From Ewingella sp963519305 (lineage in GTDB: Bacteria > Pseudomonadota > Gammaproteobacteria > Enterobacterales > Enterobacteriaceae), in assembly GCA_963519305.1 (NCBI GenBank), contig CAUQMS010000001.1:310001-374000 (forward strand): a stretch of DNA of 64,000 nt, given 5' to 3'. The first letter of the stretch is position 1. The number at the start of each line of letters is the position of its first letter. The notes under the pieces were generated by a model. That model worked only from the letters and a program-made list of their open reading frames with translations, ran no database searches and was not told where the DNA came from. Below, in pieces: positions 16,734-26,507 of this stretch. A program made the translations under genes and the position numbers.

Positions 16734-19700
16734 CAGTTTCCTTCTCCCATTGCAGAACCCGCTGCATCAACGCTGAATATTTGCGTCGGTAAGACAAAGT
16801 TACGCAGTTTCAGCAAGGCCAGCGGGCCTTCTCCGGCTTCAGTGCGCAGAGTGTAGTTCAGCGGTTTGCCGTCAGGGGCTTTCCAGATGATATTAAAACT
16901 GCTGTTCACACCCTGATACGGTGTGACATCGGCCTTATCGAGTAAACGGATCAGTCCCCAGGCACCGGGAAGATCAGCAAACTGGCGTGTACCAGCCTGC
17001 GTGCTTACCCAGCTCAGGCTCGCCCCCGGCGCTTCGGTATCATTAGGCCATTTGAACCGTTTCCAGGCGGGTAACTGGTTGTAGTAACTCAGTTTCTGGT
17101 TGTCGATAACCAGATCGGTTTGTATCACGTCCTTTGCCGTCCCCGGTCGCAGTTCAAAGCGTATTCCCGCTTCACCGTCGGCAAACACCACGTCAGACAG
17201 GTAACTCAGCTGATCCACAGCTTTGAGGAATGCCGGACTGAAGGTCAGCCCCTGCGCATTGATGCTGTCCGGCACCCAATGGCTGCCCTCTTTGTGCAGC
17301 ACGCCGTTCAGGCGAGTCTGCAGGAAGCGGGTAATTCGCCCACTGTCGCTGTTGAGGTAACGTGCCAGCAGCGGGAGTGAGACTTCGCTGCTGGTATCTT
17401 TTAATGGATAGCGGCCGCCGAAAGTACTGTTCCAGTCATCGACAATCGATGCCTGCCACTGGGCGTTCAGGCTTTGTGCTGCGGGGGTTAAGACCTGCTG
17501 CCACGCCTGTTCCATCGGTTGGACAAACACCGTCTGCCCAAATCCGCTCCACTCCTGTCCCAGACTGGCTGCAACTAAGCTGCCGTAGTCGCGGGTTTCG
17601 GTCAGATCAACCGCCTTACCCTGGAATACCGTCTGCGCCAGCGTTTGGGTCATAGCCTGAGGGTCGGCGGCGTTAACCACCTGCTGGAGCTTGAGGCGAA
17701 CCTGCGTGACGCGAGTCAGGAAGGTTTGCAGGCTGAGACTGGTGTTGCCCTGTCCACCCGCTTTGCCGTCCATCAGCGCGATCACCGGGCCGAAGGTAGC
17801 ATCGAGCGGCCCCTGTGTTCCTGCCTGCTGGTCAATGGCGGGCTGTTCATCCCGGTTCAACAGGTTTTTGGCGGACTTCACCAGTGAGTCCGAAAGCGCT
17901 TCACCGGTCTGGCCGGTTTTCCCCTGAATACTCAGGGTGTTCATTAATGCCACCAGAGGGGACTGACGCACGTCTGCCATCAGGGTGAGCTGCTCAATGG
18001 AGTCGGATAAGGTCTGCGCCTGCTGCCAGTGGAGACTGTTAAGGAAGTCTAACCAACTGGCCGAGAAATCAGCAAAATAGCGCTCCTTCAAACGGGCCTG
18101 AAGGGCTTCAGGAGAGTCTTGCTGCATAACGGCGGTTTTGCTGTCGCTCAGCACCCAGTCCATCTCTTCCCTGCGCCCACTGACTACTTTTTCAATGGCG
18201 GGTTTCACCGCTTCTTCCCAGGCTTTGCGGGTAAACATGCCGGGCACAACGGCGTCGGTGGTGAAGATGCGTTCAGGATCGGTATCGCCGGTCATATCCG
18301 ACAGACGCAGATCCGCGTACTGATGCGCGACCTGCAACAGCATTTTCTGGTAGAGCGAAGATTCACTGTTACGGGCACCCATCTGACTTACCAATAGGGT
18401 ACGCACCTGACTGACCAGATTTTCATCCGGATTGAGACGCCAGCCGGGATGCAGGGAGAGATTACGGGCATAAAACTCCAGCAGAGCAGGGCCGCTGCCC
18501 TGCCAGATGCCATCCGGTACGCCAGAGCGCTGCGGCCAGTCGGCCAACAAGGTTTTGCTAAACCACTGGGCATCCATTTTTTCCGGGCGTGCCAGCATCA
18601 GATAGAGTTTTAACTGGTCATAAGCGGGTTTCACCAGCTTGTCGCGAAGCGGAGAGTCGGGTGGAAGCTGCGCCATAGCATTAAGTTGCTCTTCAAGATG
18701 AAGGGCGGCGGCATCACTCAGCAGCGGCGTGGCACTGGCACGATAGTGCGGCCAAAGTGCTGTAAGTAATGCATCGTTCTGGTTCAAGCCAAACCGGCTG
18801 TACCATGGGGTTCCCTGCTGTTGGCGGTACTGAAGTCTGTCCAATATGTGTTGCAAATCAAGCTGTGCCTGAAGACGTGCCGGAAGAGGCTGTTGCACGT
18901 TTGCGGCCAGTTTGACCTGAGACTCACTGGAGTTAATGGCATCGCGGTTCACCAGGAATGAGATCACCAATCCTGCACCCCACAGCACCATGGCAACGGC
19001 CACTACCGCTGCCAGCAATTTACGCCAGGCAAAACCCAGCTTTTTCGCGGCAAGACCGGCAGGCAATGATGGCAGTGAGTGGAGTAAAGCATCCCAGCGG
19101 TTATCTTTGCCCCAGTGGTGTTTCACACTGCGTTTTGCATCCACCGACGCAGGGCTAAACATTATTCCCGCCAGCGGGGAAGGGCGGTACGGGTTAAGCA
19201 GGGTAGCAAGCGGTTCTGCGACGGAGTCCGGGCGACGCGCTAACTGATCGGCCAGTTGCAGCAGGAACTGATAATGGGTGCTGTTGCTCACCTGTTGCGT
19301 ACCCTGCTCAATCAGGTCTGGCACCAGTCCGGCAAGTTGTGAACTCATCTCATCAGGTTTACAACCCGCGGGCAGCAGGCAGCCCACGGATTGTGTAATA
19401 CGGTCGGCCTGAGCCCCGTCGGCTGCGTGCAGCGACCAGACATACAGCGGAAGACGCCATCCGAGCAGATCAAAGCGAGAAGAAAATGCCTGCGCCACGC
19501 TGTCCATCATATCGGCGGAAAGGGCTGTTTTTGCCTCTTTCAGGCCCAATGTTGAACGCTGAGCTAACGCCGACGTCACCCAGACTACGCCATCCAGCGG
19601 GCGGCGGCGTAGCTTACGCAAAGCACCTAACCACGCACTGTCTGCCTGAGCACCAAGATCGCCGCCCCACAGCAGAACGGTACCCGCATCTTCCTGCCAA

Positions 19701-20122
19701 TATTGGGCTGTGAGGCCGGGTGCGAGTTGCTCCACATCCGCGGCGCTGCCAGTTAATAGCAGAATGCGGACTTTGCGGGGCCAGAAGCGGCCGTAGGTCT
19801 GGCGCAGGGCGTGTTGTAATTCACTGACCGTGGCATGACGTGGTGGGGTTTGCACCAGGCGATTTTCACTGCCCGGTAAAATATTTTGCTGCTTTTCTTC
19901 TTTGCGGTGCCTGAGTTGCCGCGCCAGGCGCAGCAGGGCGGGGCCAAAACGCACTGCCGTACCCAGCACGCAAATCAGCAGGAATGCCCCAACCTTTTTG
20001 CCGGTCGTGTCGAGTCCTATTCTTTCACCGTGGTACCAGATGGCCCAGCCAATCAGGCTCAGCACAGCCAGCAGCAGAACCGTCAGTCCCCCCACACGCC
20101 AAATCCTAGTTAACGTGCTCAT
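16733..20122 (-). CDS. tssM: Type VI inner-membrane protein TssM (IcmF), degenerate Walker A
   Basis: A 1129-residue inner-membrane subunit that crosses the periplasm to meet TssJ. Membrane segments lie at about 11-30, 45-65 and 385-408, followed by a large periplasmic part with the typical IcmF end (PWKRFKWPNDTEAPGASL and QGVNSSFNIIWKAPDG). The cytoplasmic loop, where many TssM proteins have a P-loop near residue 120, reads LLLTGSAADVEQL and lacks the GxxxxGKT/S motif. The ATG at 20122 with AGGGAG upstream is preferred over the in-frame start at 20152, and it still overlaps the upstream gene by 17 bases. The protein is otherwise complete. Confidence 0.94.
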   Translation of the reverse strand: MSTLTRIWRVGGLTVLLLAVLSLIGWAIWYHGERIGLDTTGKKVGAFLLICVLGTAVRFGPALLRLARQLRHRKEEKQQNILPGSENRLVQTPPRHATVSELQHALRQTYGRFWPRKVRILLLTGSAADVEQLAPGLTAQYWQEDAGTVLLWGGDLGAQADSAWLGALRKLRRRPLDGVVWVTSALAQRSTLGLKEAKTALSADMMDSVAQAFSSRFDLLGWRLPLYVWSLHAADGAQADRITQSVGCLLPAGCKPDEMSSQLAGLVPDLIEQGTQQVSNSTHYQFLLQLADQLARRPDSVAEPLATLLNPYRPSPLAGIMFSPASVDAKRSVKHHWGKDNRWDALLHSLPSLPAGLAAKKLGFAWRKLLAAVVAVAMVLWGAGLVISFLVNRDAINSSESQVKLAANVQQPLPARLQAQLDLQHILDRLQYRQQQGTPWYSRFGLNQNDALLTALWPHYRASATPLLSDAAALHLEEQLNAMAQLPPDSPLRDKLVKPAYDQLKLYLMLARPEKMDAQWFSKTLLADWPQRSGVPDGIWQGSGPALLEFYARNLSLHPGWRLNPDENLVSQVRTLLVSQMGARNSESSLYQKMLLQVAHQYADLRLSDMTGDTDPERIFTTDAVVPGMFTRKAWEEAVKPAIEKVVSGRREEMDWVLSDSKTAVMQQDSPEALQARLKERYFADFSASWLDFLNSLHWQQAQTLSDSIEQLTLMADVRQSPLVALMNTLSIQGKTGQTGEALSDSLVKSAKNLLNRDEQPAIDQQAGTQGPLDATFGPVIALMDGKAGGQGNTSLSLQTFLTRVTQVRLKLQQVVNAADPQAMTQTLAQTVFQGKAVDLTETRDYGSLVAASLGQEWSGFGQTVFVQPMEQAWQQVLTPAAQSLNAQWQASIVDDWNSTFGGRYPLKDTSSEVSLPLLARYLNSDSGRITRFLQTRLNGVLHKEGSHWVPDSINAQGLTFSPAFLKAVDQLSYLSDVVFADGEAGIRFELRPGTAKDVIQTDLVIDNQKLSYYNQLPAWKRFKWPNDTEAPGASLSWVSTQAGTRQFADLPGAWGLIRLLDKADVTPYQGVNSSFNIIWKAPDGKPLNYTLRTEAGEGPLALLKLRNFVLPTQIFSVDAAGSAMGEGN

Positions 20123-21281
20123 CCCTACTCCCTGATGTGATGGTATAGACAAAATTTTCTGCTCCTGTTGTGGATAACCCTAGCCATGATTGTTGCCCGA
20201 TGCGGACAAAATCAGCCCCCAGAGCGGCGGTAAGCCAGGGAGAAAAAGGCCCCTGAATACCGCAATATGTTTCGATAACCTGAATGTCTTCTGCGCGCCA
20301 GGTCGTACCCAGCGCGTTTCCGGCGTTGATAAGTGCAGCCGACGACTCCGTCCATTTCTGATGGTCGCCAAGAATGCGGGCTGTCTGGCGTGCCTGCGCC
20401 TGCGTGGTCAAAAATAGCGTCAGATCTTGGTCAAAATGGTGCATGTCCAGCTGCATAGGACGCAGCAGCCGGATGGAATGAGGTAATGAATACTTTTGTG
20501 CCACATCGTCGGTGGTGAACAGCAAGGCGGCCAGCCCGTCGGAATAGCGTTCCTCTCCCCACATCTGCATAACGAGAATCAGTTGTATCGTGGCCTCAGG
20601 CTGTTTTAGCCGTTCATCAAGCGTATGGAAGGACAAATGCTCCGCCAGAGCCAGTGAGGAAGGGCCAGAATGCTCAGGGAATCTTTCCCGCCAACCGTCA
20701 GTAAAAAGGGCAAATAAATTCTGCTGCGTTGCGCCCGGTTCATCCGTTAACAAGGTCACCTGGAGGGGTAACTCACGGGGAAGTGCCAGAATGGCATCTT
20801 CAATTCCGCCCAGTAACACGCCGATCGCCGCATCGGAAATAGGTTTGTCATCTGCGAGGTAATTAATGCGGCGCACCAGCCGCGGATATTGCGGCAGCCC
20901 GTGGGCATTTTGTTGTAACAGTGCGGCTGAAATAAGATCAGGTAACAACAGACAATTTGCCGATATCGCCAGGTAACGTTCTGCCCAGGCTGTCCACTCT
21001 TGTTGTGCGTGTCCGGCTTCGCGCTGTAAAAACTGAAAACGATCCAGTGCGCGTCCGTAGAGATAGCCACAAGTACTGAAAATCAGTATCCAGAGCACCA
21101 CGGGAAGTAAAGAAAACAGCCAGATATTCACTGCATTCACTATTTTCAGTGAACCGGAGGCATGCAAGACGAACAGCAATACCCCCGCGATAACAGCCAG
21201 TACACCACTGATTAACCAACCCGCTGAGGAAGGTGGTTGAGGTTGCTCAGTCGTAACAGGTTTTTGACGTTCCCAGCCCAT
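20106..21281 (-). CDS. Unknown membrane protein encoded before tssM
   Basis: A 391-residue protein of a family I cannot name. Two membrane segments lie near the N-terminus, at about 21-40 and 51-72, and the remaining 320 residues look like a soluble domain. The N-terminal tail is polar and proline-rich (RQKPVTTEQPQPPSS). No catalytic motif stands out. The layout (two helices, then a cytoplasmic domain with a DGWRERFPEHSGP-type block) recalls the N-terminal part of TssM and of the OmpA-domain protein at 30686-32413. The stop overlaps the tssM start, so the two are probably translated together. A structural or accessory role in the membrane complex is inferred from position. Confidence 0.85.
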   Translation of the reverse strand: MGWERQKPVTTEQPQPPSSAGWLISGVLAVIAGVLLFVLHASGSLKIVNAVNIWLFSLLPVVLWILIFSTCGYLYGRALDRFQFLQREAGHAQQEWTAWAERYLAISANCLLLPDLISAALLQQNAHGLPQYPRLVRRINYLADDKPISDAAIGVLLGGIEDAILALPRELPLQVTLLTDEPGATQQNLFALFTDGWRERFPEHSGPSSLALAEHLSFHTLDERLKQPEATIQLILVMQMWGEERYSDGLAALLFTTDDVAQKYSLPHSIRLLRPMQLDMHHFDQDLTLFLTTQAQARQTARILGDHQKWTESSAALINAGNALGTTWRAEDIQVIETYCGIQGPFSPWLTAALGADFVRIGQQSWLGLSTTGAENFVYTITSGSRDEHVN

Positions 21282-21284
21282 GAT

Positions 21285-21551
21285 TTATCCTATTGCACAA
21301 TCCGGCGCACCGGAGATGACCTGGCAGCCGCATTGACAACGACAGCCATCGACCACCACGGCTTTACCGTCTGAAGACCATTCAGGTGAACCTTCAACGA
21401 TTTGATTAGTGCCATGGCCCGTAACCGGGCAACTGACCTGATCGCCAACCAGCGCGACTTTTTTGCCATTGATAATCATGGTTGATGAGGCTGATATAAC
21501 AGTGCCACCGTGAGTGGTTTTATCGCCGAGAAGTACGAAGCCTTTGGGCAT
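21285..21551 (-). CDS. PAAR-domain spike tip protein
   Basis: An 88-residue stand-alone PAAR protein that caps the VgrG spike and sharpens its tip. The pattern GFVLLGDKTTHGGTVISAS, then MIINGKKVALVGDQVSCPVTGHG and a C-terminal VVVDGCRCQCGC, is the usual PAAR arrangement with histidines and cysteines available for metal binding. It is the only free PAAR gene in the locus, so it may serve both VgrGs. It lies 43 bases after the DUF2931 gene and three bases before the unknown membrane gene. Confidence 0.93.
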   Translation of the reverse strand: MPKGFVLLGDKTTHGGTVISASSTMIINGKKVALVGDQVSCPVTGHGTNQIVEGSPEWSSDGKAVVVDGCRCQCGCQVISGAPDCAIG

Positions 21552-21594
21552 AGCGGATCTCTTCTGAGTGATTGCTTATGTTGAGGGAGATTAA

Positions 21595-22242
21595 TTACCA
21601 ATTGCCGTATGGGTAGGTTTTATCCTTGATGAAATCATTAGTCCTTTCTGTATAATTATATCCATTAGGAAAGTTTGTAATACCTTTACACATATCCAAT
21701 GCATTACCAGAAACTGTTTTTATCTTGGGCGTAGTTTGCAATATATCTGAGTCACCATTGTTTTCCAGCCAAACCCTAACTTTACCTTCCGGTGCTAACC
21801 CAATGATCATATATTTATGATAATAAGTTTCCTTCGGATTGTTCCAGTAAGGTTCTGGTGTGATCATTTTCTTCAACGTGTCATCAGCAAAGAAAATAGT
21901 GGTTTCATAGGTTTTCTTATCAATAATAGAATCCCAACAGAATTGGATAAACTGAGGTGGGTTTTTAGCTTTATTGAACGCTGGAGTGCTACGCCCTTTT
22001 TTTCTCCCCCATTGGGCTATGCTACTGCCTTGCGGCTGATCAAGTGTGTTGAAATTATAGGCATAGCCCTCGACATCCAGCATTTTTAACCAAGTGACTT
22101 GGGCAGGTAACGCTTTTGGTGTTGTGAAAGTGAAATACCATTCATTATAAGGCGCTTTATATTGGGTTGAATGAACTTCTTTTTGGCTACACCCTGCGAC
22201 CAATACTATTGATAGTAAAACTAATGCCTGCGTAGTTTTCAT
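21595..22242 (-). CDS. DUF2931 lipoprotein, probable immunity to the DUF2235 lipase
   Basis: A 215-residue lipoprotein with the lipobox VAGC (Cys18). The body (YNEWYFTFTTPKALPAQVTWL, FIQFCWDSIIDKKTYET, and a GNALDMCKG motif near the end) matches the DUF2931 style. Such proteins often follow DUF2235 lipase genes of type VI systems and are thought to block the enzyme in the periplasm. Its ATG overlaps the lipase stop by four bases (ATGA), which indicates coupled translation. Base composition is visibly richer in A and T than the structural genes, as is that of the lipase gene, suggesting the pair was acquired together. Immunity is inference from family and position. Confidence 0.85.
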   Translation of the reverse strand: MKTTQALVLLSIVLVAGCSQKEVHSTQYKAPYNEWYFTFTTPKALPAQVTWLKMLDVEGYAYNFNTLDQPQGSSIAQWGRKKGRSTPAFNKAKNPPQFIQFCWDSIIDKKTYETTIFFADDTLKKMITPEPYWNNPKETYYHKYMIIGLAPEGKVRVWLENNGDSDILQTTPKIKTVSGNALDMCKGITNFPNGYNYTERTNDFIKDKTYPYGNW

Positions 22243-23822
22243 GCTACTCCTCCCTGCATATTCCAGACGGCTCGTACCCAGTTCGGGTTTGGGCGGTTTA
22301 CAAAACCAATAAGTTCAAAGGGCTGTACAGCACCCTGAATCATTTTTACTTCTTTACCATCCAGCCAAACATCTTTCACGGTGACGGCATTCCAGTTAGC
22401 AGAGCAATGAATATATTTTCCAATAATATTTAATTCGTCAGAAGTAAATTGTGTAATTTCACTTCCGCAACGAATAGCTTTACCCTGAGCTATAGCTTTT
22501 TCATTTAACGCGATTAAATCCGAAGGTAGAGATAAATTTTTGTCGTTATCTTGTATATCATTAAACAAAACCCCCGCATCCTGTGCGGCATCAAGCATAA
22601 CCCGCAGACAGACCTTGGACCAATCGTTAGTGATCACCCGTTCTAATGTCACGGCTGCTCCAACTCGTTTTTGAATATTCCCGGCCCTTTTTTGATCTGG
22701 TGTGGTGTTGTAGTCATACCAGGTCGATGTTTGTACTTTACCACTGGCCATAATCGGCCCGACGGTGGGCATTGCCATGAGAGCCGGAATAGAATTTTCC
22801 ATCTTCCTGAACACTAATGTGTCTCGCTCGGTAACGCCCTCAGAAACGGTTTCAAATTCTGGCCTGGTTAAAAAAAGGTATTCTCTTTCCTGTGGGTTAT
22901 AACCGCCACCGGCATCAGAATGTACACCCGGTAGAGGTAACTCTGGCCAGCCTTCTTTAATACTGTTAAGACTGAAGTTATAGCGGCATTCATGCATAGC
23001 GCTGATCTGAAAAACATGCTGTGCAATGGCAGGAGGTAGGGTCAAATCAATCCCTGGGTTGCCGCCACCATGAACATTAAAAAAATTTTTTAGACCACCG
23101 ACGGCAGCGACGGTATCGAATATACCCAGAAAGCGAACCTCCCCAGCGGCTTTTCCATGGCGGCTTATCGTACCTATACCTTTATTGATAGCATCGGTAA
23201 TAGCTTTATCCTGTGATAACACACGGTTAGAAAAATGGCGTGCCGCCGCTGCTCCACGACTAAATCCAAATACATCAAATTGGATTTTATCAATAACAAT
23301 ATTATTTCCTTGGGCTGCATTAATAAACCGTATTATCTCGACAGGTATTAAATTAATTGCTTGGTCTGTTTTATCAATAACACCCTCAAACCAGGCTCCA
23401 ATCCCTTTCCCTATTGCGGAATCGGGTTTTCCGGAAGAGGTCCCGATACCTGTTACATACAAGGACCCTTGAAAATTTTTTGTATCTTTAGATAATTCGT
23501 CATCCTGAATGTAAAGTGTATTCAACCAGTGAATATTTGAATAGTAATTAAGATAACTTGAGGCGCCAACACTACTCATTTTTAAGTGCTTCATACATGA
23601 CTGAGCATCAGCTTCGTTCATTCCTACGTCCTGGCGTGTGCAATCTTGCAGAAGTCTCTGGTTGGTATTATCAACGTTGTTTCCGGTACCATCAAAAAAT
23701 ATTCCAATGGTAAGGGTTATTTCCTGAGACGGAACTGAATTTACTACGACAGTTTTAATTGTTCCACTAATGTCTGTTTTGTGGTTGCCATCAACAACTT
23801 CATAATTGTAATTGTCAGCCAT
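22239..23822 (-). CDS. tle1: DUF2235 phospholipase effector (Tle1 family)
   Basis: A 527-residue alpha/beta-hydrolase of the Tle1 family, which attacks membrane phospholipids of rival cells. The nucleophile motif is GFSRG at 186-190 (Ser188). The early IFFDGTGNN at 41-49 and PGVHSDAGGGY around 299-308 are family blocks, and Asp303 is the likely second catalytic residue. No signal peptide is present, consistent with delivery by VgrG. The gene follows vgrG 2 by about 40 bases and overlaps its probable immunity gene. The DNA is AT-richer than the neighbouring core genes. It appears intact. Confidence 0.93.
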   Translation of the reverse strand: MADNYNYEVVDGNHKTDISGTIKTVVVNSVPSQEITLTIGIFFDGTGNNVDNTNQRLLQDCTRQDVGMNEADAQSCMKHLKMSSVGASSYLNYYSNIHWLNTLYIQDDELSKDTKNFQGSLYVTGIGTSSGKPDSAIGKGIGAWFEGVIDKTDQAINLIPVEIIRFINAAQGNNIVIDKIQFDVFGFSRGAAAARHFSNRVLSQDKAITDAINKGIGTISRHGKAAGEVRFLGIFDTVAAVGGLKNFFNVHGGGNPGIDLTLPPAIAQHVFQISAMHECRYNFSLNSIKEGWPELPLPGVHSDAGGGYNPQEREYLFLTRPEFETVSEGVTERDTLVFRKMENSIPALMAMPTVGPIMASGKVQTSTWYDYNTTPDQKRAGNIQKRVGAAVTLERVITNDWSKVCLRVMLDAAQDAGVLFNDIQDNDKNLSLPSDLIALNEKAIAQGKAIRCGSEITQFTSDELNIIGKYIHCSANWNAVTVKDVWLDGKEVKMIQGAVQPFELIGFVNRPNPNWVRAVWNMQGGVA

Positions 23823-23863
23823 AAATATATTTCCTTTTTTTTACTTTATGAGGGAAGTTGATT

Positions 23864-26398
23864 TTATTTTTCCGGCTCATTACTCGGTCGCTTAAATACT
23901 TCTATTTTTAATGCTCCCGGAGTGGCTGTATAAATCGGCAATGTATTTCCTTGCTGACTGGTAATACCTTCCAGGTTATCCCCTTCAGCGGTCGTAATAC
24001 GATAGTTAATCGACGATAGAGGTTTTCCATTCTCGTCAGTCAGGGCATAGGAGGCACCGAATCCTCTTGGTAGTTCAGGTGGAGGTGAATTCAAATTTGC
24101 GGCCCCCATTTTCTGCACATTGGTCGCTTTAAGCAGAATATTCTTCGGCGCACCGAGTTCGATATTCCCATCACTTATTTTGATATAAGCTCCGCCGCAA
24201 GTGAGTAACAATTCATCTTTAGCAGTTACTGTAATTTTTCCTTCAGCGCTGGTTACAGTGATGTCTTTTTTTGCCAGTGCTTCAATATTGTCATCTTGCG
24301 CCTGGATTTCGACTTTTCCTTTGGCTGCAAACAACTTCATTCCCAATTTTTGGGCAAATAAGCTAATACTGTCACCAGCAGCAACAGTGAACTTCTTCAC
24401 TGTGCTGATATCGGTATTTTGCCCTGACATAATACCTACGCTGGAACTCCCCGAAGCAACCCGTACCGCTTTCGGGCTGACAATCCCTACGCCGTCCGGG
24501 GCGTGTATCACCACCCCAGGTGCAGCGAGTTTTTCCAGTGACTGATTCAATTGCTGTTGGCTGGCATTATCACTTTCACTTGCATGCGCAATGCTGGCAG
24601 CATTTGACATACTTTTTGCCAGCGAGAGCGCATTTTCCAACTGCGCAATGGCTTCATCCATATCCAGCATTTTTCCACCGGCCGACGGCTGCGCGTCTGC
24701 CGTGATAAACACACCGGCGCCGCCACGTATCGTTACCCACCTGTCTGTGCGCAGCTCTGCGCCCTCACCGCGCAGCGCCCGCTCGGCATCCACGTTGTGC
24801 CCCAGATTCAGCTGCGTTTTGCCGCCGTACTCGGTGCTGAGTTTGATGTGCTCTTCGCCGCGTTTGTCTTCCATTCTGAGCTTGTTCAGCGCGGGAGTGC
24901 GGATCACGTTACGGGTGTTATTGGCTTCTGTCACATGGTCAGTGTGGCGCGAGTCGTGCAGGGCGTGGGCGATGTAGGGGCGGTCCGGGTCACCGTCGTG
25001 GAAGGCTATCGCCACTTCCGTACCCTGGATCAGCGGGAAGTGAATGCCGTACACGTCGCCGCCGTAAGGTTTGGCGAGGCGCACCGGCATACTTTCCTGA
25101 CCCTGAGCTTTATCATCCTGGTCGGCATCAAATTTTACCCGGTACAGGCCGGAGTTATCCTGCCAGGCATAGATGTCGTTGGCTTTCGCACTGGTCACGC
25201 GCGCCATCATGGTGCCGCTGACTTTTGGGCGAGGAAGTAATGCCGGACGCCAACATAGTGTTTCGCTGTAGGGGATGGCCATCCAATTTACGACTAACGC
25301 ATCCTTACGGCTGGCGCTGAAGAAGGTCGACGTGATGACCATACCGTTATGTATTACTGTGGGAAGTGTCGGGATGATGGCGGTTTCAGTTATTGTCAGC
25401 TGTTGCCCTGGGCTGAGGGTGGCATCATTAGCAGAGCCGAGAATGATGGTCTGTGACGAAAGAAACCGCTCATGGTCGAGGCGTGCCAGGAAGTTGGCGG
25501 TTTCCGCTGTAGGGTCGGTTTTGTCGCCGGTGTCCAGATGGCGTGGCTTATAGTGATAAACATCTCCATAGGTGACACCTTCGCCATCACCTCGGGTCAT
25601 ATCCGCTCTGGCGGACTGAAGAACCTTCTGAGCTTCACGGTGGTTGTAGTCTTTGGCGGTAACACTTGCTTGTGCCACATTGTGCTGAACACTGACTCCC
25701 CAAACTGACTCTGCACCACTGTCACTCATTCCGGACGGGCTGTTTAATGGCAGAGTCTTCCCAAATTGATACGCACTCTGCTTATCAGCAAAATGCACTA
25801 CTTCGGTCTGGGTATCCGGCTGCAGGGTGAAGAAATAAAATATTCCCAGCTCTGAGAGCAACCGCTCTATAAACGCCAGGTCGTTTTCCTGATACTGGTT
25901 TATCTGTTCACGTTTTGGGTAGGTTTGCTTTAAAGCGAACTCGTATTCCCAGTCCTTGAGGCCATGTTCCTGAAGTATCTGTTCCACCACGTCAGGTACA
26001 GATTTATTGACAAAGAAGCGGTGGGTACGGAATTGGTTTTGCAGCAGTGCCAGGAAAGGGGATAGCGTTATCTGGTATACGGTCTGGTCTTTTGAACCGC
26101 TGAGCCGCTCAAAAGTCGTTACTACACCATGCACCACCTTCTGCTCTGACAAGCTTTGGAGAATACCTGTGCCCATCGTCAGACTGGCTGGTTTTCGCAG
26201 CAGTTGGTTCGCATCAATATCCTTGTCGGTACTGGTGAAGTGGATGGTGTAGCAATACAACTCACTTATCGCTTCCGTTCCTACAAAATCTTCTACATCC
26301 AGAGGAGACTGACAGGAAGGAATATCAAGACGGTAACGATTTAGGGTCGTTTCAGTGATTGCTGAAAGCGTTTTTTGAAGCGTATCAAGAAGGTTCAT
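23864..26398 (-). CDS. vgrG: VgrG spike protein 2, paired with the DUF2235 effector
   Basis: An 844-residue VgrG. From the start to about residue 640 it is nearly the same as VgrG 1 (LNRYRLDIPSCQSPLDVEDF, GDGEGVTYGDVYHYKPRHLD, FHDGDPDRPYIAHALHDSRH). The beta-helix region is more divergent, and the tail is unrelated. Instead of the longer adaptor of VgrG 1, it ends with about 70 residues (from PRGFGASYALTDENGKPL) that look like a short transthyretin-type or Ig-like domain. The ATG at 26398 with GGAG upstream is preferred over the in-frame start at 26431, because the homologous VgrG 1 begins at the same place. The tail probably selects the Tle1-type cargo. Confidence 0.95.
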   Translation of the reverse strand: MNLLDTLQKTLSAITETTLNRYRLDIPSCQSPLDVEDFVGTEAISELYCYTIHFTSTDKDIDANQLLRKPASLTMGTGILQSLSEQKVVHGVVTTFERLSGSKDQTVYQITLSPFLALLQNQFRTHRFFVNKSVPDVVEQILQEHGLKDWEYEFALKQTYPKREQINQYQENDLAFIERLLSELGIFYFFTLQPDTQTEVVHFADKQSAYQFGKTLPLNSPSGMSDSGAESVWGVSVQHNVAQASVTAKDYNHREAQKVLQSARADMTRGDGEGVTYGDVYHYKPRHLDTGDKTDPTAETANFLARLDHERFLSSQTIILGSANDATLSPGQQLTITETAIIPTLPTVIHNGMVITSTFFSASRKDALVVNWMAIPYSETLCWRPALLPRPKVSGTMMARVTSAKANDIYAWQDNSGLYRVKFDADQDDKAQGQESMPVRLAKPYGGDVYGIHFPLIQGTEVAIAFHDGDPDRPYIAHALHDSRHTDHVTEANNTRNVIRTPALNKLRMEDKRGEEHIKLSTEYGGKTQLNLGHNVDAERALRGEGAELRTDRWVTIRGGAGVFITADAQPSAGGKMLDMDEAIAQLENALSLAKSMSNAASIAHASESDNASQQQLNQSLEKLAAPGVVIHAPDGVGIVSPKAVRVASGSSSVGIMSGQNTDISTVKKFTVAAGDSISLFAQKLGMKLFAAKGKVEIQAQDDNIEALAKKDITVTSAEGKITVTAKDELLLTCGGAYIKISDGNIELGAPKNILLKATNVQKMGAANLNSPPPELPRGFGASYALTDENGKPLSSINYRITTAEGDNLEGITSQQGNTLPIYTATPGALKIEVFKRPSNEPEK

Positions 26399-26507
26399 GG
26401 GTTTACTCCGTGGTAACAACCTGTATTCCATGGGGTTGCATACACCATAGCCAATTAACGGCTGACAGGTTTATTTGCATGGGGATGTTATTATTTATTT
26501 CATTTTT

